Part shown: piece after piece, positions 34,747 through 44,294 of the stretch | How the letters are laid out: the number at the start of each line of letters is the position of its first letter | Position numbering within the stretch: the first letter of the stretch is position 1 | Notes under the pieces: generated by a model | Told to the model about the DNA's origin: nothing | The model's input: only the letters and a program-made list of their open reading frames with translations | Databases searched by the model: none | Translations under genes and position numbers: made by a program | NCBI RefSeq assembly: GCF_002811875.1 | Contig: NZ_NPDZ01000005.1 | Coordinates: 199,631-263,630 of the forward strand | Origin: Leptospira perolatii | GTDB lineage: Bacteria; Spirochaetota; Leptospiria; Leptospirales; Leptospiraceae | Direction of reading: 5' to 3' | DNA: 64,000 bases

Positions 34747-36187
34747 CGAATAAGTCGTCTGCTTCGGAATACTTTCCTTTTTTTCGAAGTACGAATTGCA
34801 GCAATTTCTTTCTATCCTCTATCAAATCTTCGTATCCGGCTTTATCGCTTCTAAACTCAGGATCAACCGAATACAAGTCGTTTTGCAATTGATCCAGTTC
34901 CTTCAAGGATTGGTCCCAAGAGGATGCATACATTAGACACCGAATCCTCATTAACTTGGCTTGGAAACGGATTCCGAGACTTGTACTTTTGGACTGGTAC
35001 ACTTTTTCAAAAAGTTCTCCCGCTATTTTTCGATAAGAAGATTCTCTATCTGCGAGTTTGTAATAAAGTCTAGCTAGTCGGAACTCATTTGTATAAAAAA
35101 GTCGATTCCCTTCTTCGTCGGATTGCACGCACGGAATCATTGCAATCGCTGAGGATCCCCAATACTTAGCTTCTGGAGGGATCGATCGATTCGAACAGGA
35201 AAAGTAAAGGATCCTGAGATAGAGAGACACCGATTCTTCCGGAGAAAGGGAAGAACTTCCGTTTCCATGAGCGGAACCTAACAGATCTAAGGTTTTTAGG
35301 ATCAGTTGCTTAAACTGATTCGCACTCAGTTTGGTTCTCTCTGGATAATCTTCCGAAAATACAATCGGGTTGGAATCAGATTTGGAGATCGCTTCCCATA
35401 CTCGGATCTCTCTTGGAAGTTCAGCTTCCAGAATATGATCAGGTTCCGCGGAACAGCTAAAAGAAAAAAAGTTCAAAATCTTTTTCCACCAGGGAATCTG
35501 TGGTTTTTCTTTTCGTTTTATTTTCTCGAAAACCAGATCTTCTATGCTAGTCAGAGTATGAAAGTGAGAGACTAGAGCCTCTTCCGGGCGACAAGACGCG
35601 TAAGAAGTCATAGTAATTTTTTCTAAAAGACTTTTTCCATAGATAGAAGGTCTGTCTGTTCCGAAAACTCCCACTCCGGGAAGTCTGTTATAGCCATCAA
35701 ACGGATTAAAGTTAAGTGCTCTCTTGTAGTCGTCTAACGCCTCTAATACGGTGCGAGAATATTCCTGCCAATATTCTGTAGTATCGATTCTTTCCCGATT
35801 GAAGTCTGAGCCTAAAAGTGGGGATTCGTTCGGGATTAGGTCTTGCATGGTCCAGCCTTTCTTTCTGGCTTCCATCCAGGAAGGCTCTCGGAATAACTCG
35901 TCCAGGCCGTGTCTTCCGATTTCCATAGCCCTGTAACAGGATTCGGACATTTTTCCCAATTTGATAAAATGATCGATATGATGAAACGTTACCTTTTCGG
36001 AAAGTAGTTCGTCTCCTCTTTCCTGCAATTGCTCGGATAATTTAGGGTTTAACTCCGGAGGTTCGATCCAAAGTGTAAAGGAGCGCAGGATTTCGTATCT
36101 GCGAGGAACCACATAGATAGCGGTGAGGGTCCAAATCAAGAGTAAGCTAAGAAATAGTTTCTTCTTTTCCTTCAGGATGCTAAGCAA
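34730..36187 (-). CDS. Hypothetical membrane-anchored helical protein
   Basis: A 485-residue protein with one N-terminal membrane segment (about 11-27, LFLSLLLIWTLTAIYVV) and a long periplasmic or cytoplasmic remainder rich in helix pairs. The last 130 residues (FRLARLYYKLADRES, GELFEKVYQSKSTSLGIRFQAKLMRIRCLM, WDQSLKELDQLQ) look like divergent TPR repeats. No known family was recognised. It is divergent from the TPR protein gene at 36294 and shares 17 bases with the desulfurase start, suggesting co-transcription. Confidence 0.72.
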   Translation of the reverse strand: MLSILKEKKKLFLSLLLIWTLTAIYVVPRRYEILRSFTLWIEPPELNPKLSEQLQERGDELLSEKVTFHHIDHFIKLGKMSESCYRAMEIGRHGLDELFREPSWMEARKKGWTMQDLIPNESPLLGSDFNRERIDTTEYWQEYSRTVLEALDDYKRALNFNPFDGYNRLPGVGVFGTDRPSIYGKSLLEKITMTSYASCRPEEALVSHFHTLTSIEDLVFEKIKRKEKPQIPWWKKILNFFSFSCSAEPDHILEAELPREIRVWEAISKSDSNPIVFSEDYPERTKLSANQFKQLILKTLDLLGSAHGNGSSSLSPEESVSLYLRILYFSCSNRSIPPEAKYWGSSAIAMIPCVQSDEEGNRLFYTNEFRLARLYYKLADRESSYRKIAGELFEKVYQSKSTSLGIRFQAKLMRIRCLMYASSWDQSLKELDQLQNDLYSVDPEFRSDKAGYEDLIEDRKKLLQFVLRKKGKYSEADDLFDETTN

Positions 36188-36293
36188 GTTCTTTCCTTTC
36201 GTGGGGAAAATTCGTTCGACGGATTCCCTATTCTATTTAGAGTAACCGCGGAACGGAACGAATCCCTTGGTTCTTTATAAAAGTTCCGAGAAT

Positions 36294-38312
36294 ATGAAAC
36301 GATCAAGCACTATTCCAATTTACATATTTTTGGCGTCGGCTCTTCCTTTTTTGGCAGTACAGAGCGAGGGCTTGGATCCAAGTCTCTTGTGTAAATATCT
36401 GGATACTTCCGGAAAAACTAGAGTGGTTCCGCCTTCCTTTTATTTGTCTCTTGCCCTCGAAAACATGTCCAGAGTTTCGATGCTAGCCGGAAAGGAAGCC
36501 GCGGAAGAAAATTTAGAAGCCATCGGGAATTTTGAAAAATACTTTTTATGCTCCGAAGCACAAGGACAAAAAGTCGGAGCTGTTTCGCATTGGAACAAGG
36601 CAGCAGCGCATTATAATGTGCAGCAATGGGATCTTGCTCTAGCCGAATCGGACTTTGCGGAAGAGAAAGATCCTACGTTTAAGGACACTTATATTTTAAA
36701 AACGAAGATCTTGATACGTTTGGGAGATTTGCAAAAAGCTACTCTATACTTAGAATCTAATTTGAGCAGATTTCCAGATGACTCGGATATGTATTATCTG
36801 CTCAGCTCTCTCAACTTAGAGCTAAAAAATTATCCGAAAGCAATCTTATACCTGACTTCCTTGAGCGACTCGATACAGAACCGTGAAGGAAATCCTAAAT
36901 ATCGCACCTTCGTCTATAAGTCTTTGGGAGAGTTATATTTTGCGCAAGGGCAGAACAATAAAGCTCTTTTTTACATTTCCAACTATATGCAACTTTCTCC
37001 GACTGATTGGAACACTAGATTTTTACTCGCAAGAATTCTAAACCAACTCGGGAAGTTTTCGCAATCCAAGGCGGAATTATTGAGGATTCTCAAACAGAAA
37101 AAGCAGAATTCCTCCGTTGAATTGATGTTAGGCGAGATGATTTTTATAGAGAGTAGATCCTCAGCTTTGGCCTACTTTGAGAGCTTGAATCGGGAGAATC
37201 GACTTCCAAAGGATTCAATTCTCTACGGCTTGTATTGCGTACTTGTCGCTAAAGACTCGGAAGCCAGAAGGGTCCTAGCTCCGATTCGAGAAAAATATCC
37301 CAGGAGATTGTCGGTCAGACTCGGAATCTTGGAGTTGAACAAGAAGGAAAAAAATCACGAGACTCGGGAGTTTTCCAAAGAATTACTTGAGATAGCGGAT
37401 ATCGCTTTGCAAGCCCAACTCTGGAATTTGTCGGAAACCTTGGTCAAAGATGCAATCTACATTTCCGAAAAAATTAAGGACGAGACTACGGTCTTGGCTG
37501 CCGAGTACAATTTCTTATCCACTGTGTACGAAAATGCGGGATCGGTGTACCGAGCTCTGCTTGCGGTCAGAAAAGCGGTGGAGCTCTCGAACAATCCAGA
37601 AGAAAAAAGAAAGTATAATTTACATTTATCTTATATACTTAGAGGAACTCCACCAGGAGAAGCAACGGAAGCCGAACAAATTACTAAACAGATTCTTACC
37701 GAAGATCCTGGTAACGCGTATGCTCAGTACTTGCTCGGTGTGATTCTTTCTCAGGAAGAAAAATACCGCGAAAGTAAAGAGGCCTTTACTGCAGCGATCG
37801 AAAAGCAACCGGATACAGCGATTTATTATTTTTACAGAGCCGCAGCTTTTGAAAAGATTGGAATGATAAAGGAGATGGAGGATGATTTGCGAAAGTCCAT
37901 TGAATTGGACCCGGAGAGTCCTGTGTCCTACAATTATTTAGGATATTATTTTTCAGAAGCAGGTACAAAGTTAGAAGAAGCTTTGCAATTGATCAAGAAG
38001 GCTGTGGAATTAGCACCGGACAACGAGGCATACCAGGACAGCTTGGGATGGATCTACTTTAAATTAGGAAAACCGGAACATGCATTGCTTCACTTAAATT
38101 TTGCAGCGCAAATTCTACAGGATAAGAATGAAAAAGATCCTACCATTTTCGAGCACCTTGGAGACGTTCATTTTGACAGAGGAGATCACGCAGAGGCGAA
38201 AACCTATTGGGAAAAATCTGCGAGCCTATTTCAAAAGAAGGAAGACAAGCTAAGACTCCAGGAAAAATTGGGGAGGTTTAAAGCAAATCCGGTTTCTAAT
38301 CATAAACCTTGA
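36294..38312 (+). CDS. Large exported TPR-repeat protein
   Basis: A 672-residue protein from ATG 36294, chosen because it starts a plausible signal peptide (MKRSSTIPIYIFLASALPFL); a TTG at 36267 would add residues before it. The remaining sequence is a series of TPR pairs: for instance HYNVQQWDLALAESDFAEE near 105, DMYYLLSSLNLELKNYPKA near 165, VYKSLGELYFAQGQNNKALF near 205, and a well-kept C-terminal set (YAQYLLGVILSQEEKYRESK, YLGYYFSEAGTKLEEALQL, YQDSLGWIYFKLGKPEHAL) near 475-610. TPRs mediate protein contacts; it probably scaffolds an envelope complex. It is followed seven bases later by a lipoprotein gene. Confidence 0.85.
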   Translation: MKRSSTIPIYIFLASALPFLAVQSEGLDPSLLCKYLDTSGKTRVVPPSFYLSLALENMSRVSMLAGKEAAEENLEAIGNFEKYFLCSEAQGQKVGAVSHWNKAAAHYNVQQWDLALAESDFAEEKDPTFKDTYILKTKILIRLGDLQKATLYLESNLSRFPDDSDMYYLLSSLNLELKNYPKAILYLTSLSDSIQNREGNPKYRTFVYKSLGELYFAQGQNNKALFYISNYMQLSPTDWNTRFLLARILNQLGKFSQSKAELLRILKQKKQNSSVELMLGEMIFIESRSSALAYFESLNRENRLPKDSILYGLYCVLVAKDSEARRVLAPIREKYPRRLSVRLGILELNKKEKNHETREFSKELLEIADIALQAQLWNLSETLVKDAIYISEKIKDETTVLAAEYNFLSTVYENAGSVYRALLAVRKAVELSNNPEEKRKYNLHLSYILRGTPPGEATEAEQITKQILTEDPGNAYAQYLLGVILSQEEKYRESKEAFTAAIEKQPDTAIYYFYRAAAFEKIGMIKEMEDDLRKSIELDPESPVSYNYLGYYFSEAGTKLEEALQLIKKAVELAPDNEAYQDSLGWIYFKLGKPEHALLHLNFAAQILQDKNEKDPTIFEHLGDVHFDRGDHAEAKTYWEKSASLFQKKEDKLRLQEKLGRFKANPVSNHKP

Positions 38313-38337
38313 TACAACTTTGCCCGAGGAAAAACCT

Positions 38338-39147
38338 TTGCGAATCAAACAGTCCTCTTATTTAAAATCTTTTTTAGTACTAATAGCGTTTAGCATTTTT
38401 TGGGAATCCTGCACTGGCGCCGAAATCGAAGAAATCCCATTTCCGAAAAAGGGAATGCTTCGATTTGTAAAGGCAAAGTCCAAGGAGGGTGCCAAGTTTT
38501 TGGAAGAAGTCAGAAAGTTAGAAGGTTTTAGTACTTCTTACACTGGAGATTTTGAAATTCGAATTCAAAATTTTTTCCCCAAGAAAGATGTATTTGCTTT
38601 GGAAGGTAAGATCTACTTTGATCGTCCCTCTGGAAAAATGCAAATCGAGTTGAACGATCGTTTTTTCGGGATTAGCGTATCCAAAGTTTTCACAGACGGA
38701 GATATGATTCGAATCAAAACGGCTAACTCGGATAAGGTGCATGAACAGCCTATGGACGATATTGTCCTTTCTGATCCAAATAGCGGAAAGCAAACCGTCG
38801 TACCATTTCCTGTAATCTATCACCTACTTTCGAATCGAAATATGAATTTATTCCAGCCGGATTGGACGCTTGTACAGCCGGGAGAAAGAATCATCTTGGT
38901 AAGAAAACCGGGAGAACAGTGGACTTACTATACTACCGAAAAAGGAATTTCCACAGTGGAATGGGATTCCAAGAAGAAAAATGTAAAGGCGCTTACTTCC
39001 GTGTTAGGCGATGTGGATTTTCCTCCAAAGGTAACCGTGACTAGAATTGTTTCTAGAGAGGACGGAAAGGACCAAAACCGGATTGAAATTCGAATGAAGA
39101 GGACAAATCGTACGGAAAATTTACCGCTCTCTGTATTCGGCGTGTGA
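38338..39147 (+). CDS. LolA/outer-membrane-lipoprotein-carrier-like lipoprotein
   Basis: A 269-residue lipoprotein starting at TTG 38338, which has GAGGA seven bases upstream and begins a clean signal peptide ending in Cys25 (FSIFWESC); TTG 38320 is possible but less fitting. The mature part has the beta-sheet pattern of the LolA/LppX group: SYTGDFEIRIQNF, FALEGKIYFDRPSGKMQIEL near 80-105, and RIVSREDGKDQNRIEIR near the end. Such proteins carry hydrophobic lipids or lipoproteins through the periplasm. This assignment is by pattern only. It is in one likely operon with the TPR gene upstream and the enoyl-CoA hydratase-like gene 16 bases downstream. Confidence 0.65.
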   Translation: MRIKQSSYLKSFLVLIAFSIFWESCTGAEIEEIPFPKKGMLRFVKAKSKEGAKFLEEVRKLEGFSTSYTGDFEIRIQNFFPKKDVFALEGKIYFDRPSGKMQIELNDRFFGISVSKVFTDGDMIRIKTANSDKVHEQPMDDIVLSDPNSGKQTVVPFPVIYHLLSNRNMNLFQPDWTLVQPGERIILVRKPGEQWTYYTTEKGISTVEWDSKKKNVKALTSVLGDVDFPPKVTVTRIVSREDGKDQNRIEIRMKRTNRTENLPLSVFGV

Positions 39148-39163
39148 AAATTTAGGAACTCAA

Positions 39164-39928
39164 ATGTTAGAAAAGAATCAAAACGGACATATATTAGAAC
39201 TCTATATCCAAACGAACGAGGCAAACTCTTTGGATGCTACGTTCTTCAGAACACTTAAGAATACTTTAATAGAAGCTGAGCAGAATAAATCCGTAAAAGC
39301 TATTCTACTTTCCACTAAGAGTGAAAAATATTTCTCTAACGGATTCAATCCAGAGATATTTATCGGGAAATCACTGCAGGAAATCCGAACGGTCTTGCAA
39401 GACTCGTTAGAGGTAGCCGGTAAAATTCTGTTTTGTGAAAGGCCAATCGTGTGTGCGATGCCGGGTCATGCAATGGGACTTGGGGCAGTATATGCAATTT
39501 TTTGCGATTATAGAATTATGGTGGAAAAGGGAGGCCGAATCGGTTTTCCGGAATCCCAGATCGGGATCAACTTTCCATCCACATCCGGTCTCGTACTAAA
39601 AGAATTAGTCGGTGCTAGGGCCGCAAGAGATCTGCTCTACAGCGGTAGGGCTCTGAAGTCTGACGAGGCTCTCCAACTAGGATTGATTGATCATTCTTGC
39701 AAACCGGGAGAGCTGCTGAGTTCTGCTAGGAAATGGTGTGCTCAGTTCGAAAATATGGCTCTGGAATCTGTGGTCGGAATCAAAGCCGGAATTAGGGATT
39801 CCCTGAAACCTTTTGTGGAATCCCAACAAAAAAGAGATATAGAACTTTTAGGAGCTGCGATTCATTCCAGAAATGGGCAAGAGGGGATGAAATCGATCGT
39901 AGAAAAGCGCAGACCAGTCTTTGTTTAA
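39164..39928 (+). CDS. Enoyl-CoA hydratase/isomerase family protein
   Basis: A crotonase-fold protein of 254 residues. Recognised blocks: the first oxyanion-hole segment YFSNGFNPEIF near 56-66, GHAMGLGAVYAIFCDYRI near 103-120 that contains the second backbone NH, and FPESQIGINF near 130. The catalytic Glu pair of classical hydratases is not clearly present at GAE/GG positions, so an isomerase or other crotonase activity is possible. It is likely to act on fatty acyl-CoAs. Its stop is directly adjacent to the stop of the convergent gene (39929). Confidence 0.88.
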   Translation: MLEKNQNGHILELYIQTNEANSLDATFFRTLKNTLIEAEQNKSVKAILLSTKSEKYFSNGFNPEIFIGKSLQEIRTVLQDSLEVAGKILFCERPIVCAMPGHAMGLGAVYAIFCDYRIMVEKGGRIGFPESQIGINFPSTSGLVLKELVGARAARDLLYSGRALKSDEALQLGLIDHSCKPGELLSSARKWCAQFENMALESVVGIKAGIRDSLKPFVESQQKRDIELLGAAIHSRNGQEGMKSIVEKRRPVFV

Positions 39929-41626
39929 TCAGAGCGAATGGAATACTTTTCCTGGATTTAGAATTTCGTTCTTATCAATCGACTTCTTAAGAGCATTCAA
40001 TCCATCTAACGCTGGTTTGCCGGCGGATTTTTGGTACCATTCTTTGTGATCGAATCCGACTCCATGGTGATGGCTGATCGGCGCTTTATTCTGCTGAAAC
40101 GCATCGGATACTTTGCGTTTCATTCTAATCCATTGTTCTTCCGGCTTCTTTTCATCTATCGGAAACATGATCGTATAATAAAGACAAGCCCCCTCGTGAT
40201 AGCTGTGGGATAAGTGGCACATTGCAATCGATCCTGGAATCCCAGATTGTAGAGCATGTAATCCAGCCTGGTGTACAGTTTCTACCTGATCGTAGGTAGT
40301 AGAAGTTTCCATCGTATCTACGCCTAACCCGTGTTCCATGATATGATTTCTGAGGAAAGGCATATTGTACCTGGAATGAATCCAATTCTTGCCTAGTTTT
40401 TCTCCCGCATACAACGCTCCTTTTCGATTCCATAATCCCTTCAATTGATGAAAGGAATGCTCTATTTCTTTTTCACTACCATCCAATCCTACGATCACTG
40501 CGCATTTTTCGGCTCCGAGCTTTCTATACTCCAGAAATTTTTTCTGCAGCCATTTCTTTACGACTCGAATCGGAGTATTCCGTTTTCCTAATTCTCCTAG
40601 TATCTCATAGAGTCTGGTTTCGTTTGCATCTGAAATGCGGAGCATAGAGGTTGGGATTTCTTTTTGATTCGCTCTTCTTACAAAATCCACGGCAGAAACA
40701 AAATTCGGAAAGATCAGACCGAAATATTTTCTAGAATGAGGAATCGGATGAACTTTAAAAGTGACCTCTGTGATCACACCCAAGAGCCCCTCGCTACCTG
40801 CGATGATTTGATTCCAATCTGGACCAATCGAAGAAGCCGGATCCTTTAAAGTTTCAATAGTTCCAGCCGGAGTGATCATTTTTGCGGAGGTCAAAATTTC
40901 TTCGAACTTTCCGTAGCGATTCGATTGTTGTCCTGCGCTTCTGGCTGCAACCCAACCGCCTAAAGTGGAGTATTCAAAGGACTGAGGAAAATGTCCTAAG
41001 GTATATCCCTTCAAATTTAGGGCGTGCTCTAATTTGGGTCCGTAGATTCCAGACTGAAAAGTAGCAGTCTGACTCTGAGGATCTAAGTGTAAAAACTTGT
41101 CCATTTTTGTAGTATCTAGCGAAAGGACTGCCTTGTGTCCTTTTCCTTTTACGACTTCTAATCCACCTACAACGGATGATCCTCCGCCGAACGGAATTAA
41201 GGTGATTTTGTTTTTAGTGCAATATTCTAGTAATTTGGAAACCTCAGATTCCTTGGTCGGATAGACTACTCCATCTACAAAGTTTTTGAGAGTATTTCTA
41301 TGCAGTCGTAAAACATCGTAGTAGCTCCTGCCAGCCGAATGAAAAATTCTTTCATATTTATCTGTTTTAATATTCGATTTTCCTACTATAGTCGCTAACT
41401 GCCTTTCCATAGAGGTTGTGATTTTCGAATTGGGAAGTTTGATCGCTTCCAGAGAAATCGAAGGTGTTGACCTAAGCTTCTCTAAACGAAATTCGGATTT
41501 GAGTAGGCCAAGAATCTCTTCCATTTGGTTTTTCCGGAAAAAATCCTGGTCCTGGGCCCCCCAAGCATTCCATCTCAGATTACTGCGGGAATAGTCGATA
41601 TTCGGATTCAATTCGTGATAAAACAT
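39929..41626 (-). CDS. Alkyldihydroxyacetonephosphate synthase-like FAD enzyme (AGPS family)
   Basis: A 565-residue flavoprotein of the VAO/PCMH fold. From ATG 41626 (AAGGAG upstream) the sequence opens with LRWNAWGAQDQDFF, like the RWNGWG motif of human AGPS; other shared blocks are HSAGRSYYDVLRLH (near 95), PFGGGSSVVGG (near 147), SGIYGPKLEHALNLKGYTLG, GGWVAARSAGQQSNRYGK, and the diagnostic His-rich SHHHGVG near 519. AGPS swaps the acyl chain of acyl-DHAP for a fatty alcohol and starts ether-lipid synthesis. Whether the organism makes ether lipids is not known to me. A longer frame to 41677 exists but lacks a ribosome site. Confidence 0.85.
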   Translation of the reverse strand: MFYHELNPNIDYSRSNLRWNAWGAQDQDFFRKNQMEEILGLLKSEFRLEKLRSTPSISLEAIKLPNSKITTSMERQLATIVGKSNIKTDKYERIFHSAGRSYYDVLRLHRNTLKNFVDGVVYPTKESEVSKLLEYCTKNKITLIPFGGGSSVVGGLEVVKGKGHKAVLSLDTTKMDKFLHLDPQSQTATFQSGIYGPKLEHALNLKGYTLGHFPQSFEYSTLGGWVAARSAGQQSNRYGKFEEILTSAKMITPAGTIETLKDPASSIGPDWNQIIAGSEGLLGVITEVTFKVHPIPHSRKYFGLIFPNFVSAVDFVRRANQKEIPTSMLRISDANETRLYEILGELGKRNTPIRVVKKWLQKKFLEYRKLGAEKCAVIVGLDGSEKEIEHSFHQLKGLWNRKGALYAGEKLGKNWIHSRYNMPFLRNHIMEHGLGVDTMETSTTYDQVETVHQAGLHALQSGIPGSIAMCHLSHSYHEGACLYYTIMFPIDEKKPEEQWIRMKRKVSDAFQQNKAPISHHHGVGFDHKEWYQKSAGKPALDGLNALKKSIDKNEILNPGKVFHSL

Positions 41627-41856
41627 TCTGACGAAACTCCTTTTGTTCGGCCTGCAAGGTAAGAACAGATAAAGCAAATACTGGAAAAAATACGTTCCGC
41701 GCCCTGAACCACGTTCGGTAGTAAAAACGCAGGATGTGATTCATTTAACAAAGTTTCCTCTAGCGTCCATTCTTTTTAGAGGCGTCCAATTTATCAAGGG
41801 TCCAAAGACCACTATTTCTTGACCGATTCTTTCAAAATCAAAATTCTAGGAAGAGT

Positions 41857-43509
41857 ATGGTCAGTACTCGTGCGTCCAAAAAAGAAGTTAAAAATTCCGG
41901 TCAGATCGATTCCAGCATAGTTTATGATACTTTGATTATCGGCGGAGGGATTACCGGTGCTACATTGCTCTGGGATTGTTCCCTTCGAGGAATTCGGGCA
42001 TTGCTCGTTGAAAAAAATGATTTTGCCTCCGGGACAAGTCAGGCTACCTCTAAGCTCATTCACGGCGGCTTGAGATATTTAAAAAATGCCGAATTTGGTC
42101 TTGTTCGAGAGTCTTTACGCGAGAGAAGGGTGCTGGCAAAAATCAGTCCGCACGCGGTTCGGACACTTCCGTTTCTGATACCGATTTACTCAAGAATGGA
42201 AAAGTTGGTTTTGAGAGCAGGAATGCAAATGTATGAGATGTTCTCGTTCGACCGGAATCAAGATATTACGGAAGATGCATGGATCCCTAAATTTAGATTT
42301 CTGTCCAGATCAGAAGCGATGTTAGAAGCTGGGCCGATTCCTAGAGAGGGTCTCTTAGGTTGTTACCAATACTACGATTACCAAAATATCAATCCGGAAC
42401 GTCATACTTGCGAGTTTTTGCTTTCCGCAAAAAGGAAAGGAGGAGTAGCAAAAAACTATTCCGAGCTAGTCGCTATTTCAAAAGAAAAGGAAATTTATCA
42501 ATCGATTATTTTAGATAAGAGAACCGGAAAGAAGATTCCGGTATTCTCAAGGTCTGTTGTGAATGCGGCAGGCCCTTGGGCCGACTCCATAGAATCATTG
42601 TTAGGCATCGCGATGGAAAAAAATCTGGTCCGATCCAAAGGAATACATATTGTAACTCGCTCCTTCGGAATTTCCAAAGCACTTGTGCTCAAAAAGAAAG
42701 ACAAGACTCATATGTTTGTACTTCCTTGGAGAGGGAAAACGATTATCGGGACCACAGATACGGCGTTTGAAGAATCTCCGGATCACTTTAAGGTGACCAA
42801 AAAAGATATTCAGGAACTGATCGAAGAATTCAATTTTGCTTTCGGGAATACCAGTATTTCCGAAAAAGATGTAGATTATTTTTACGGCGGTATGCGCCCG
42901 TTAGTCGAGGATCCGGGCGAACCAGGTAATACTTACAATGCTTCCAGGAAAAACGAAATTATAGACCACAAGAGCATGGGGTTCCCGGGATTTTACACTG
43001 CGTTAGGTGGAAAATACACTACGAGCAGAGCGCTTGCAGAAAAGATCGCGGATAAAATTTGCGAATATCTACCTGGAGATTTTGGAAATTGCGAAACTGA
43101 ATATTTGCCACTAGTATCGGGAGAATACTCGGATCTAAAGTCCCTGTGTTCCGGACTCACAAAGAAGTTTCATAAACTGAGTGGAGAAAGAATCGAATCC
43201 GTAGCAACCCGGTATGGTAGCTTAGCTTACGAGTTTTTAGCAGAAGCCAAGCCGGAAGAAATTCCCGCAGTACTGTCGAATGGAGAAAAAGTTTGGCCTT
43301 CGGAAATTCGAATCATTGCAAAAAATGAATGGATTGAAAAAGCCAGTGATTTCTTTTTCAGAAGGTCTGGGATAGGAACAACAGGAATGATTTCAGATGC
43401 AAGCTTGCAACTTATTTTTGAGCAACTTTCCCAGTCGCTAGGTTGGAATACTTCCCGGAGGAATTTAGAGAAGGCCGAAGTATTGGCTCGATACAAAATG
43501 CACACCTAA
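41857..43509 (+). CDS. glpD: Glycerol-3-phosphate dehydrogenase (FAD-dependent, GlpD family)
   Basis: A 550-residue membrane-associated flavoenzyme that oxidises glycerol-3-phosphate to DHAP and passes electrons to quinone. FAD-binding GGGITGATLLWD near 28-40, SQATSKLIHGGLRYL near 60-74, VVNAAGPWADS near 227 and the C-terminal GMRPLVEDP and GGKYTTSRALAE blocks are typical. The first 20 residues form a Lys/Ser-rich extension not found in E. coli. AGGAAGAG precedes ATG 41857. DHAP made here is the substrate pool for the adjacent ether-lipid-type synthase, a plausible functional link. Confidence 0.95.
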   Translation: MVSTRASKKEVKNSGQIDSSIVYDTLIIGGGITGATLLWDCSLRGIRALLVEKNDFASGTSQATSKLIHGGLRYLKNAEFGLVRESLRERRVLAKISPHAVRTLPFLIPIYSRMEKLVLRAGMQMYEMFSFDRNQDITEDAWIPKFRFLSRSEAMLEAGPIPREGLLGCYQYYDYQNINPERHTCEFLLSAKRKGGVAKNYSELVAISKEKEIYQSIILDKRTGKKIPVFSRSVVNAAGPWADSIESLLGIAMEKNLVRSKGIHIVTRSFGISKALVLKKKDKTHMFVLPWRGKTIIGTTDTAFEESPDHFKVTKKDIQELIEEFNFAFGNTSISEKDVDYFYGGMRPLVEDPGEPGNTYNASRKNEIIDHKSMGFPGFYTALGGKYTTSRALAEKIADKICEYLPGDFGNCETEYLPLVSGEYSDLKSLCSGLTKKFHKLSGERIESVATRYGSLAYEFLAEAKPEEIPAVLSNGEKVWPSEIRIIAKNEWIEKASDFFFRRSGIGTTGMISDASLQLIFEQLSQSLGWNTSRRNLEKAEVLARYKMHT

Positions 43510-43530
43510 GATTGCAGCGATCAGAGAACT

Positions 43531-43565
43531 GCGAACCGTTTACAACATGCGGTTCGTTTGTTCTT
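43531..43565 (+). terminator. Terminator-like hairpin after glpD
   Basis: CGAACCG (43532-43538) and CGGTTCG (43550-43556) form a 7-bp stem with an 11-base loop, followed by TTTGTTCTT. It sits between the convergent glpD and TetR-family genes. The stem is short, so it may be weak. Confidence 0.6.
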
Positions 43566-43595
43566 AAAAATTGAAACGATTCTTTGATGCTCGGA

Positions 43596-44174
43596 TTAGA
43601 AAGTGAAAGTGTTTGCGAGCACCACACCCATAAAGTCTTTCACAGATTCCGCGACTTCCTCGAATTTGATAGAGTCGCCGTCTACAATTCGTTGGCCTAC
43701 AGTGCCCAGAATAATACTGATCAAAAGTCTGTTCAAGTTCGGGTTAGTAATGCCTAAATGTTTGGTGATGATCATTACGTACTCTTTCATTGCGTCCGTG
43801 ATGAGCTGCTTTTCTTCTTCATGATTTTTTAATCTAGATACGTCGCAAATGATATAGAGAAGATTTTGAAAGTAGGTCTCTCTGTCCTGAACCATTTTAA
43901 AGAGACTATCCACGCGCTTTTCTATCGTTAGGTTGTCTTCTGCTTTGGAATAGACCTGGAGTTCTTCTATGTCCTTGTTCAAAACATATTTCACTAATTC
44001 TTTAAATATATCTTCTTTTGTGGAAAAATAATGGTACAGGGTGCCAGTCGAGACGTCTAGTTCCGCTGCGATCTCACGCATGGATACAGCAGAATAACCC
44101 CTACGGGCGAGAATATCGACGCATTTAGAAAGTATCTCGGCTTTGTATTTCTCGTGATTTACTATTTTTGGCAT
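43596..44174 (-). CDS. TetR/AcrR-family transcriptional regulator
   Basis: A 192-residue one-component repressor. The N-terminal helix-turn-helix is clear: SAVSMREIAAELDVSTGTLY near 28-47 followed by HYFSTKEDIFKELV. The C-terminal ligand domain is helical, with no recognised ligand. The context of lipid-related genes (glpD, patatin, AGPS-like) suggests a fatty-acid or acyl-CoA ligand; this is inference. The 120 bases upstream on the minus strand contain no other gene, and the regulator may control itself or its neighbours. Confidence 0.9.
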   Translation of the reverse strand: MPKIVNHEKYKAEILSKCVDILARRGYSAVSMREIAAELDVSTGTLYHYFSTKEDIFKELVKYVLNKDIEELQVYSKAEDNLTIEKRVDSLFKMVQDRETYFQNLLYIICDVSRLKNHEEEKQLITDAMKEYVMIITKHLGITNPNLNRLLISIILGTVGQRIVDGDSIKFEEVAESVKDFMGVVLANTFTF

Positions 44175-44294
44175 CTTGGATTTTCCTGAGAGTTTTTCCC
44201 TATTCTTAGCGATTCCTGACCCGATTTATCCCTTTCATTCCGCCTATAAACCACAAAAAAAGGAGTTATATCAGGAATACATCCTTTCCGGTAA